From positions 62,499,773 to 62,563,772 of the forward strand of contig OZ022339.1 in NCBI GenBank assembly GCA_963989245.1: a stretch of 64,000 nucleotides of DNA, in the 5' to 3' direction. The stretch comes from Nansenia antarctica. Taxonomy: Eukaryota; Chordata; Actinopteri; Argentiniformes; Microstomatidae. Position 1 is the first letter of the stretch. The number at the start of each line of letters is the position of its first letter. Both the position numbers and the translations under genes were made by a program. Below are positions 11,849 to 24,052 of the stretch, in pieces. The notes under the pieces are model-generated. The model was not told the origin of the DNA, did no database searches, and saw only the letters and a program-made list of their open reading frames with translations.

Positions 11849-13161
11849 GAGCTCATCCGTAACCACAGCTTTACCCTCACCACCGGTTGCGGACAGCTAA
11901 GCAGGCTTCGACGCCTTAAGAACGGCGTCCCTCAGGGATCGGTCCTGGCCCCCCTCCTCTATAATATCTACACCTATGACCTGCCCAACACACTCTCGCG
12001 GAAGTACGCCTATGCAGACGACCTTGCAGTGGTGTACTCTGCTGGAAATTGGCAGTCTGTGGAGGGGATTCTGAGCCAGGACATGCAGACACTAGTGGCA
12101 TACTTCCGGAAATGGAGATTGAAGCTTAGCGAGGCAAAGACGGTGTCGGCTGCCTTCCACCTTAACAACAGGGAGGCTAAACGTGAGCTTAGAGTACACC
12201 TAGATGGAACTCCCCTGCCATGTTCCGCTGAGCCAGTCTATCTCGGCGTGACATTGGACAGGACACTCACGTTTCGCCGGCACCTCGAGTCACTGCGCAA
12301 GAAGCTAACAGCTCGTGTGGCGTTGATGAGGCGACTGGTTGGCTCGGGCTGGGGCCGCACGGCAGCCCTAGCCCTCGTTTATTCAACTAGTGAATCCTGC
12401 ACCCCAGTATGGTGTCGCAGTGCCCACACCCGCCTCATCGACTCGCCTATAAACGAAGCCTTGTGCATTGTGACAGGATGCCTGCGTCCTACCCCCGTGG
12501 ACAACCTTCCCATCCTAGCAGGCATCCAGCCTGCAGGCCTCCGCCGCATGGGAGCCACAGCACGTCTCGCCTGCCGTGGAGCTTAATAACCATCTGCTCC
12601 ATGATAGGCTCACAACAGCGGAGCCCTCCCGGCGTCTCAAGTCGAGACACCCATTTGTGGCTGCCGCACAGGATCTCAGGCAGCAATGCAGAGATCTTAA
12701 CATCAGTGTGGCAGGATGGGCGGATTATACGTGGCGCGCGGAGTGGGAGGCAAACACCTCCAAACTCCGCGACCACATCCCAGTCCCCGGCCCTGAGCCC
12801 CTCGGGATGGACTTGCCAAGGCTATCCTGGGTGAGGCTCAATCGTCTCCGGACCGGCGTCAGGCGTTTCCGCTCATCAATGCACAGATGGGGCTTGGCCC
12901 CAAATGCGTCGTGCGAGTGTGGCGCAGAGGACCAAACCGCAGACCATGTTATCCTGGATTGCCCGGTGTACCACCCACCCAACGGGATGCATGGTCTGTC
13001 GGTATTAGATGACGAGGCGATGACGTGGCTTCTGGAGGGGTGTCCAGAAATATAGCCCGGGTGAGCCCCTCAACCAGGTCTCGGGATGGTAAAAGGGTAG
13101 CCCCTCGGCCCCGAGCCTGGTGGAGTGGAGAGGAAAACAACAACCCATACGCCGAAGAAGA
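11849..13161 (+). mobile_element. 5'-truncated jockey/I-like LINE
   Basis: This 1.3-kb fragment starts inside the reverse transcriptase and keeps GVPQGSVLAPLLYN, the catalytic YADDLA box and a PVYLGVTLD segment. It ends with a CECGAEDQTADHVILDCP zinc-knuckle-like tail. One frameshift near 12580 splits the protein into two overlapping frames, the second ending at 13055. The 3' end is the gccgaagaagaag type. It interrupts the Harbinger element and is flanked by agatcc at 11843-11848 and 13162-13167. The clade assignment is by motif style. Confidence 0.88.
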
Positions 13162-13424
13162 AGATCCAATCAGATTTTGAAATCCCTTTTTTTGTGATCC
13201 AGGATCAGACAACTCGGACAGATATTGTCCCAGTATTTCAAAGCAATTCAGGGTAGGATCACCCTGATCCAGATTCAGACTTTTCAAGATTACTAGATCC
13301 TGAATATCAGTGCTTTAATCCTACCGATCTCCATCTAGTGGATATGAAAAATAAGGGACATCTATAATGTCCAATTATATTTTTAAATACATAAAGGGCA
13401 TAAAATCATAATGGAGTACTGAAG

Positions 13425-13660
13425 AGGCGTTTTGCATGCCTCAACTATCTGAGAGTGGAACCCACGAGCATGCCGCATAACACTGGCTTGTATTGTGCTA
13501 CACAATATCGCTGTCCATCGCAGAGTGCCCCTCTCTGATATACATGATCCCCCAGAGCCCCTTGCACCTGCTGATGATCTAGGCCCACCTATGGATTTCC
13601 CTCTAAATGAGAGACTGAGTGGTGGTGCAATGTGAGATGCTATTGTCCGCAATTACTTTT
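13425..13660 (+). pseudogene. Harbinger transposase C-terminal remnant
   Basis: The plus strand reads LACIVLHNIAVHRRVPL followed by a Pro/Asp-rich tail containing SDIHDPPEPLAPADDLG and NERLSGG. This is the typical end of a HARBI1-like DDE nuclease, where the last catalytic helix (LHNIA) precedes a variable tail. The catalytic first part of the domain is missing, so this is a broken copy. It sits in the orientation expected for the enclosing element. Confidence 0.65.
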
Positions 13661-14884
13661 GAAAGGTGATGACACATGATGGACTTTTTTGTTGTTGAAG
13701 ATATTTTTTCTTTAATCTAAATTATGTCAATTTGTGATTGACAATCTTTGTTGTGATACTTTTATGAGCATAAACATTTATGTCATTAACATTTGGTTGA
13801 AAACAAAATAGGCCACCACAAACGTGACCAAAAAATGAAAAATTAAATTGATTTGCCTTGAAGTAGGGTGTTCACACAGATAATTATGCTTTCACTTTAG
13901 ATTACAAGAAATGTATCCATCACATAGAGAATTGAGAAAAACAATGGTCCAACCCCCATGGTTCTATAATGTATGGTTCAAAAGTTATCAAGGTTTACCT
14001 CTTTACATACACATGCCAATTACTGGAATTTATCTCAATAGAATCTAGACCTAACAAGTGGTCACTGCTATGCAGAAATGGAACGCAAATTATGAAATTC
14101 AACTTTATCTTTTAAACTATTAATTTTTATTACACAATCCTATATATCATTCTTTTCAGAATGTTAAGACCAATGTTAATAGAAAATGGGAACATTGATC
14201 ACGCAATTCATTGAACGGCTCATTCAGTGAGCCAGCTGACGTTACAAGTTAGCGAGACCATACCGTCTAGCGGGCGAGAGTAGACGGGAGCTCCGCTAGA
14301 AGTTACAACCGGAGCTTGAGGAGGCTACATTTTCTAATCAAAATCCGCTGGCTACAAGACAAACATGTATGTATGTCTATATGTATATATTTTTAGATAG
14401 AAAACAAGTTGAATTTAATAGAAAACCATCCGCAAAGACGATCAGATTTCAATAACGATGCGTATCTTTCAAGTGTCTCCTTAAAATCGGCATAGGAAAA
14501 AACCCTCTGATGTCAGGAGAATTGCGGTGTACACCAATAGGAAGTCAAGATGCCTTAGATACATTTGACGTGTCCATTACATTGATTACTATTGGTCCAA
14601 GCCGCGGAAATTGCAAGAAAGAGCTTGTAAATAGTCGAAAATCACCGGAGATAGGGATTAGAACGGCGCCGCTGAAAGCGCTAGTGAGTAGCAACGGTAA
14701 CAGTCTTAAAACAATAAGTACATCGAAAACAAGTACATAGAGTTCAAACTATAATACATATGGACATGTATGTTGACACATGTAAGACAAAATCTTCCAA
14801 AAATGTATTTTTTAATGATGATTAAGTAGTGCAACCCTGGCAAAACCCCGTTTTCACACGTTCTATGACCAGTGGGTGGACACC

Positions 14885-15640
14885 AGTGGCGGCTGGCCTA
14901 TAGAGGGCGCTGGGGCGCCGCCCCCACCTTCACTTCCTAGTTCCCCACCTTCACTTCCTAGTTGCGATTTGTAAAAGTAACATTGTTTATTCACAAAATG
15001 CGGCTGATATTCTGTCGGCGCCTATCAGCATTCATTAAAAATCCTCCAATACAATAAACATTTTATCTGTGTGTGTGTAAAATTCACTGTTAAAATACAT
15101 TTTCGCTTACACGTGAACTGTAGCAGCGCTCCAATTGGCTGTCTCCTATTTCTAGGCCGGGGCGCAAAAATGTGCGTCCTGAATATCCGGTTGTTAAGTC
15201 TGACGTCAAACGTCACGTTTTGCCATTTCCGGCTTTTACAAAACAAGAAAACAATGTGGTGGTCTGTAAACTGTGCAGAAATGAAATGGCCTATCACAGG
15301 AGTACATCTGCAATGAACGAGCACCTCAAGCGAAAGCATCCTGGAGCTCTTTGTGAAGACAGCCGCAAGATACCACCGTAAGTCAGCGTTGTATTTCTGT
15401 TCACTTTTCCGGCCGTGTATGAGTGAAAAATGGATAGCTACTAGCTACACAAGCAATGTAGCTCACCACAGTGTGTATGTCTTGTCTTCTGGTGTTAGTA
15501 ATAATATAAAAATAATAATCTATTGCCTCTAAAATCACCACGAACAGAACGGCGGAGGTACGGGTAAACGTGCGCGTGCACGCGGAAAAAAAAATCGTGC
15601 ACGCGAAAACAAAATCGGGTATTATTTCAGTTAACAAACT
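14885..15640 (+). mobile_element. hAT 5' fragment with BED zinc-finger exon
   Basis: The start, cagtggcggctgg near 14885, is a common hAT terminus. Within it, 15172-15379 encodes a BED-type zinc finger: CKLC, then a YHRSTSAMNEHLKRKHP stretch supplying the His pair. The frame meets a consensus donor (gtaagt) at 15380, so it looks like the first coding exon of a hAT transposase or ZBED-like gene. No partner end or catalytic exon follows. The right boundary is uncertain. Confidence 0.6.
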
Positions 15641-15955
15641 TTGCCATCTTATTTATATTGAAACATATTTTTTTATAAATTGTATAGTACATTTTGCTCT
15701 GGTAATCCACTGGAAATCCACCCCTCTGGTGGGATCAAGATAATATTTTGGGGGGGATCAAACTGATCCCAATCCTGTGTTGTCGGTTTGAACTACCCGT
15801 TTTGAAGATTTGATCCAGATTAAAGCTTGGATTTGATTTCCTGATCGGATCGGATATCAAAGTGATCCTAATCCTGTTTTTTGGTTTTGAACTACCCAAA
15901 ATCCAAATCTGATCCGATCAGATAGGGATTAAATGTTTTGAACTACTGGGCCTTG

Positions 15956-17019
<1,064 letters not shown>

Positions 17020-17250
17020 GCCTCACTTTGGTGACCCAAAACCAATAATAATTAAGGGAGCTGGTCTGATATAAAAACCTTTATAGACATCACTTATCAT
17101 GACCCAATGAGCCTCTCACCACAGGAAATTCCCATCACGGATTAAATAAAGTCATTCGTTTTTATCCATGGCGGTTCATCTACCCTCTGGGTATGAGAAT
17201 GTGAGGGGAACAAAATTCAGCATCTCATCACAGCCTGACATTTCCTTTAT

Positions 17251-17251
<1 letters not shown>

Positions 17252-17322
<71 letters not shown>
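17252..17322. repeat. (CA)n microsatellite
   Basis: About 70 bp of uninterrupted CA dinucleotides, followed by two copies of ccactcc. Confidence 0.98.
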
Positions 17323-17324
<2 letters not shown>

Positions 17325-17599
17325 ACTCCCACCACTCCCCCTCTAAGTTCCCTCTCTTGGGCATTCCTCTGCCTCTGTTTCCCATGCCGGTAGCGTCCTA
17401 CCTCAGCTAGCTCTAGATTCTGGAATGCCTGGATGTGTTCTCCAATGTTCTATCTATCTGTGACATCACCGAATATACAACATGCATGTTCGTTTTGCCA
17501 TGTATCTGTAGGGAGGGCACGGCAGTACTCAGTTCTAAATGTAATGCAACGCAGAGGACAGATCACACTGAACAGAAAAGCAATATCTACGTTATACTA

Positions 17600-17812
17600 A
17601 TTTTAATTTAATTTAATTTTGCCATTTAGCAGACGCTTTTAATCCAAAACGATTTACAATTACGAATTACAGGGACATTCCCCCTGGAGTAACTGAGGGC
17701 TAAGTGCCTTACTCAAGGGCACACTAGTAGTGGTGTGGTTTCAGGTGGGATTTGAACTCACAACCTTCCGATCACAAGTCCAACTCACTATCCACTAGAC
17801 CACCACTACCCC
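17600..17812 (-). mobile_element. tRNA-derived SINE, minus strand
   Basis: Read on the minus strand it begins with a tRNA-like head (ggtggtctagtggatagtg, A-box region) and a B-box-like gttcaaatccc. A body follows, then the tail aaagcgtctgctaaatggc and an AATTT-rich end. The tail is shared with a fish L2-type LINE family, which suggests borrowed retrotransposition. It is the same family as the copies at 21350, 45133 and 45481. Confidence 0.88.
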
Positions 17813-18239
17813 TATACTGTGTTATGGTGATGTATGATGAATTTGATGATTTTTCTGAGGACTTAAGTATTTGTCAATGTCACCTCTGCACAGTGAAGTA
17901 CTGTACGAGCCATTAAATACTGCTGTGCTTGCACTTTACACCGATGCAATCAGGAGGGACTGTTAGTTAAAAAAGCAACTAAAACGTCTTCAAATTGGCC
18001 CTGTGGATTAATCTGTCGATCAATCAGATGATCGATTGATTAACTGTCCTTAACTGCAGAGGACTGGTGATTAAATCAGACTTCAGACTTCCCCAGGGGT
18101 CAACTGGGCATGTCACCACAGGGATCCATCCCATAAACATCTTGGGCAATACCCCATCACCAGACACCTCACTCACACACCTCTTCCCACAGGCGTGCGC
18201 GTACACACACACACACAGACACACACAGACTCACATAGA

Positions 18240-18301
<62 letters not shown>

Positions 18302-20331
18302 AATGCCTAATATAGCCTGCTGGCAGTGGACCACAGGGGCCATAAAAAACCTGTCATCAGTCAATCTGAAGGGGAGATACAGTATGCTCTCCTCTCCTCT
18401 CCTTCTCCTCCTCTGCTTCTCCTCCTCCTCCTTCTAACGTGGTGTGTCTTCACTACTTGACAGGCAGAGAGTAAGTTACCATGTCACTAATCTCACAAAC
18501 CAGAATCTAATCCTGTAAGACTTCTTATAGAGATATTGATCACTGCTCTTCTCTTGACTGGCACTGAATATTGCAAGCATTATTTCAAGGAGAACAGGGG
18601 CTTGGAGCATACTTTTTTCAACGTATTCTCATAATACTAACTAACATGTTTTGGTTGTGAAAGAAGGAGAGCTTCATTCTGCACAACTAGATGTGTTGTT
18701 ACAGTAATGCTCTCTGTGAGTTCAGCAGCTTATATTAAACGTAGGCATATCATGTTGCAGTTGACAAATAAGTGCCCAAATAAGTCATTTTCTATTTCAT
18801 GCAGATGTCAGTGGAGATTCTCTCTCTGTGTACTCCAGAGTGGGAGATTATGTCAGTGTGGTTAATTAGAGCATTAGAACCCAGAATCTAATCTCATGAG
18901 ACTCCCTAACCCCCAACCTACATGACCTCCTAGCCAAGAATTCTTGTTTTTGTAGCTTCCTGCTCAGGCTCTTAAGCATCACTCTTGTTTAGAGAGGGGA
19001 TTATTAAACATCTGTAGCCTATGTTGCACTGACTGTCCATTCGTAAACATCTTTAAACAGATTCTGGGACATTTATTTACATAGGATATCCTAGGAAATG
19101 GTTGATGGTGATGGATGAGGCCAGGCTGGTAAAGTGAAGCTAAATGGTCACAAATAATCCCAAATTAACTTGATTGACCTCAGCCATTGACCTCTGTCAG
19201 AGTTTCTCAACTCTACAAGGCTCTCACCAGAGTCTCTCACAATTTATTCTGTCCAGTTATGTTTTTGTGTTTTACTAGAAAGGGAAGGTCACAGAGCAGA
19301 AGTGTCTTGCTGACTAACTTTGGTTAATTTGGCTGTAATAATTGAGTTTCTCTGTGACTCCTTCTCATCCTAAATGTTTGTGCATCATAGACCACTATTC
19401 TGTGGGTCAACTCAACATTTCAGAGATGACAGTGTGGACTCTGATTCTGTCCTTTGGCAACAGAGACTGTTTTACTGGGTACTGGAACATGTTCTTCCTG
19501 CATTTTGGACAAATGCTATTTATATTCTCTCCAAGGGCATGTGTTTAATGTGGAAGTGCAACAATGTCCAATGACCTCAACAGAAACATATCTAAATTAA
19601 GAGGTATTTAATTATCTGAAAGCCCTGTGCAGACTGTCTGTCAGCCTGCCTGCCTGTCTGTCTGTGTATGTGTCTGAGTGTATATGTTGCATGCATGGGG
19701 CAGTGGGTTGGGAGGGGAATGGTCTATTATGAGTTGTGAATTAATGTATAGCGCTATTGCTTTGACAACTATCTTAGACAGTTATTTTAGATTTAGACAA
19801 CATAGTACAGCATAACAGACCACAATTTAATTTCAGCTGCTTAAACACGAATCTGTGGTTTAGTGCCCAACGGAGGATTCGGTGTACGTTTACAGTGGGT
19901 GAAAATGATAGGATAATTACTCAACTGGAAACAAGCATGTGTGCCACCTGTCAAGTCTATAAACATAACTTGGAAGTTACTTAGTAATAACTAAGAAGTG
20001 AAGTACAGTCTGTGAATTATGGCGACAGTGGCAAACTTTTACAATCTTTGAGACTATACTCATTATCCATAGGCTATTTACTAATTAGACATTATTTTGT
20101 TTTGTTTTGATGTTTTGTTAACTTTGTCTTTTTCTTAGAGTAAAGTACTCATTTGCTTTGTTTTGGGTCATACTATAATGTTCTTCATTAATATTAATTT
20201 TATTAATAATTTACATCCACATTTGGTACACTGATTTGTAGCCTAGTAAGAAATACTGAGAGTAAAAATAAGTTATAAGTTTCATAGATTTTACATATAA
20301 GAAGAAATAAGTAAACTATTCAAATGGTTGG
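17813..20331. other. Non-coding stretch with one CA tract
   Basis: Anonymous AT-rich sequence. Apart from the CA tract at 18206-18301 and a ctgcctgtctgtctg patch near 19650, I see no repeat family or exon. Confidence 0.5.
18206..18301. repeat. (CA)n microsatellite
   Basis: About 95 bp of CA repeat with a few GA and TA interruptions in its first third. Confidence 0.97.
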
Positions 20332-20523
20332 CTGGGACAATGGGTAATTTGGGACACCTAAGCTCCAGGGTGTTTATTTCCTGTTCTAACAAAATCGACT
20401 TTAAAACATCAGTCACAAGTCATCCATGCTAAACCTACAGTAAAAGTCCTGTTGACGAGATTTTGTTAGAACAGGAAATAAACACACTGGAGCTTAGGTG
20501 TCCCACATTACCCCATGTCTCAG
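20332..20523. mobile_element. Inverted-repeat (foldback) MITE
   Basis: Two arms of about 65 bp are reverse complements with few mismatches. The left arm includes gggacacctaagctccaggg and the right arm ccctgg/ctggagcttaggtgtccc-type sequence. About 60 bp separate them. There is no coding capacity, and the target duplication is unclear. Confidence 0.8.
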
Positions 20524-20836
20524 TAGGGGTATGCCAAAACTGTCTTGGACAAAGAAGATGTCGAACTAGATTGCCTGCTGTTCGCTCTGACTGGTGCAGT
20601 AGGGAGGATGGCATTAGGAAGGGGGGGAAGAGGAGAGAGAGGGGGGGGGGCAGGATGGGAAGAGGATTACAAAGTAGAGAGGGAGGGGACAAAAGAGGAT
20701 CAGAGGTAAAGGGAGAAGGAGGAAAAAAGGAGGGGGAGGGAGAGGAGAGGAGAGGAGGAGGGGAAGCAAAAGAAAGGAAGCAGAGGATGATGGTAAGAAT
20801 AGTGGGAAAGAGAGGTGAAGATGGGAGGAAGGGAAG

Positions 20837-20837
<1 letters not shown>

Positions 20838-20912
<75 letters not shown>

Positions 20913-20918
20913 AAGAGA

Positions 20919-20992
<74 letters not shown>
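20838..20992. repeat. (GA)n microsatellite in a purine-rich tract
   Basis: About 155 bp of GA repeat with a few GAAA steps. A further 200 bp of purine-rich sequence (from about 20610) lies to its left. The Arg/Glu and Ser/Leu open frames here are artefacts. Confidence 0.97.
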
Positions 20993-20994
<2 letters not shown>

Positions 20995-21349
20995 AGTGGG
21001 TTTCATGCATGGCCCCTCTTCCAGAACTCTTTCACCCCAGGGCTGTGTTCCTCAGGCTCCCCGCCAGCTTCTTGAGTCAGGCCAAGCTTGACCAAATAAG
21101 GAAGTCCTCCTTCTGTTGTTGATTTTAGGGGGAAAAGACACAAGCACTTGTAACTCAATAAGATCTCCTACGATCTCCTCCTCACAGACTCCACTCTCAC
21201 TCACACATTCAATACTTCTAGTTCTCAATTTACATTTTACATCATTCGTTAGCCATTTAGCACATACTAATACCCAGAGTGACTCATAGTAAGTGCATTC
21301 AACTTAGTAGCTGAGACAACCACATATCATTGCTAGTAACTCTTTAGAT

Positions 21350-21545
21350 GCCTAGTAGTGCCCTAGAGGATAGTGAGTTGGACTGATGATCAGAAGGTCA
21401 TGACTTCCAATCCCACCTGGGAACACCACCACTAGTGCGCCCTTGACTAAGGCGTTTAGCCCTAAATTACCCCCAGGGAGTCTGTCCCTGTAATCTCTAA
21501 TTGTAAATCACTTTGGATAAAAGCACCTGCTAAATGGTTAAAAAT
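21350..21545 (+). mobile_element. tRNA-derived SINE, degenerate
   Basis: A plus-strand copy of the SINE family at 17600 and 45133. It keeps gatagtgagttggact, a mutated B box, gtccctgtaat and the aaagcacctgctaaatggtt tail. It is more diverged than the 45133 copy. Confidence 0.82.
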
Positions 21546-24039
21546 GCAATGCAGTAAGACGATCGATCATTGTCACAGGTTGCTACTAGCAACCACAGTG
21601 TTGTCACAGTAAACATGATGTACGTAGTTCATCTCTATTTGGATGTTTCTGACGGAGGTTCAAACTGTAGCCTTATGAGGAAACGTAATGCTTGCTTTCA
21701 TGCTCTCTGACTCTGCTTCCGTCTGCTTTTGTCAGCGTAATGCCGTAGTTGTGCCACTGGGTGGCGCCAGTTGTGTTCCTCATAACAGGGCTTGATGTGA
21801 AACCGAGGATAACTCTTAACCCCAGCAAATACCATTGCCTGGTTTACAGTCTAGACTCTAGAGTCAGGTGTAGCATTACAATTAGCAACTGCCAAACAGT
21901 GCTATAACCCCGATTTTATGCATGAGTATATTTACAATTAGCTAGCAGTGTAATGCATTGTGATTATGACTTTTTAATTTCAGACTCCGCACCACTCTAT
22001 GGACTTAGTTTCTGCATGTCAGCCTGATATTGTTTCTGAGAGCGTGGCTCAGTTGTGTATATATTACCTCCCTTGATCCTTTTCTGTCTGAGTGGACACA
22101 CTGGCTAATTTGAAGGGTCAATATTCCAAATAGAAGGTTATGAACACAAGGCTAACTGCTAACCTAGCCTTGATTGTGACAACAATTGTGTTAGAATATC
22201 CTAAAACCTGTTTTGAGACCTATATAGATGTTCATACAACTCTGATTTAGCTACAGAAACACAGAGTAGTACACACAGCACTGGATTGGAAATGATCTGT
22301 GAACAAACCATATACTGTAGTATATGGTCAACTAAGCTTCAAATTTCATGATGTCACAGAATGTACTGTGCCTGACAATCTATGCCTCTTTTAATTTCAG
22401 TTAATTGAGAAATGAAACCAAAATAACTGCTCATTATGTGACAGCATCCAGTGTCTGAAAGTACCACCAAGATTAGGTTGAAGGGATTCTAGTTCTACCC
22501 AGACTGAAGTCCCCCACACAGACAAGAACAAGAGAGCAACACCAGGGCACTACCTCAAGGTCAAATGTCACTGGTTAGCCAGTCTGATGAATAGAACAGG
22601 CCAACACCCTCCACCATTATCACCTTTGATGAATCTAATCACCGGTTCAATGGAGGAAAACATTTAGTATCAAGCTACTTTTTCAGAGCACTTGCAATCT
22701 CGCTCTCCAATGCTTTACAGAACAAAATGTCTGGAGAGCTGGGTTGGTTCCCCTGGTTACAGGTTAAGCCCACGTCCTGGACTGAGTGGTATTTTGGATG
22801 GAGACTGTCCATGCTTGTTGCAGTCTAGCTGTAGGCTTAATCTAGGTCTGAGGAACCATTCCCCTTTCTGAGGAGCCCTTTGACAACGGCTCAGACCAAA
22901 ACTAAAGTGATAGCAGTATCTCATGCCAGGAAGAACTAAAGGATGACCTCCAAAATGTTTTAATTTTCTAAGCAAAAGCTTAATTCCAAAGATCAAATAA
23001 GTATGACCAAATAGCAGATGTGTGCTGTCCCCGGGTATAACACAGTATTCATTTTCTTTCAATTTCAGTGATTTGTTTGTGTTTTTCTTATGTTCAAAGG
23101 ATGGATTTTTTGTTTTCATTGGTTGGAACACAGAAGGGAACTGGATGAAATTGTGGTGTTGAATCATAGTAAGCAATTGAATCATGATCAAAATGAAAGA
23201 GATATTCAGAGATCATGCTGTTCCCACCCTATGTGTAAATAAAAAAATAAAAAAATCACAATGGTCTTATACATAATGAATCGTCCTTGTGACTCGAACA
23301 CCAAAAAAAACGTATTTTGAGATGAAAACTATTGTCATGTATAATTTATACTCTTCTGTTAGATTGTTATGTCTCAAATGGAGACACTCAACTTGAAATC
23401 TTGCAGTTTTCTGCTATTAGATTTAAAGCCAGGATAGAGAGATGAGACAATTCTAAAGAAAGCCACCTTTTCTGTTTTCTTTTGTTTCTTTGACTTTGAA
23501 AATTGTGTTTCAATTCAAGCATTATGAACAAAGAGATAGCAAGAATGTATTGGACCAGAATCAGGTACCAAAGAACCAATTCAACAGCTATCTCACACAA
23601 ATCCACTCTGAACTGTGTCGGTGAGACCATGTCTTTTGTGATCTGTTGTTATAATACTGCGGGTGATGTTTGCCCCTCTGAGAATGTACCATTTCTGGGT
23701 ATAGTGTATGAGTGTCCGACATTGAGGGAAATGATTTGCTGTTGTTGAAAACGAAGGCTGATGATGATGAACCAGTGACAAACCAATGATAACAAACACA
23801 TGTACCTTATCATTCCTAGTGGAAAACGACAACAACCAAACCAAAGAAATAGCTTTAACATTTTCGGTCATTCATGAACCTTAACATTATGTTGATAAAA
23901 ATACCAAAGTTCATAAACTCTCTTTATGGTTAATATAATGTACTTGGAGCCAGACAAACAGTATATCTCTGCTGTTATACTTACTGTTACTGATAGTACA
24001 CCTAGAGCTATACAGATGTTCCAATGTTAGAAAGGCCCA
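21546..24039. other. Non-coding stretch, no gene seen
   Basis: Anonymous sequence with a small perfect palindrome, accatatact/agtatatggt, at about 22308-22329. I find no exon or element. Confidence 0.5.
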
Positions 24040-24052
24040 AGTCGATGTCCTT

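Larger units (their letters stand above)
11811..15952 (+). mobile_element. PIF/Harbinger-type DNA transposon with nested insertions
   Basis: Inverted termini GGCCCAGTAGTTCAAAAC (11811 onward) and GTTTTGAACTACTGGGCC (to 15952) enclose 4.1 kb. The flanking 3 bp are ttg on both sides. Many gatccgatca-like subterminal repeats lie just inside each end. A relic of the transposase C-terminus is readable at 13430-13650. A 3-bp duplication and a HARBI1-like DDE tail fit PIF/Harbinger. A LINE at 11849-13161 and a hAT fragment from about 14885 have landed inside it, so it is an old, inactive carrier. Confidence 0.8.

Noticed and set aside
20435..21122. Open frames rich in Arg/Glu or Ser/Leu
   Set aside because: They come from the (GA)n tract and its purine-rich flank.
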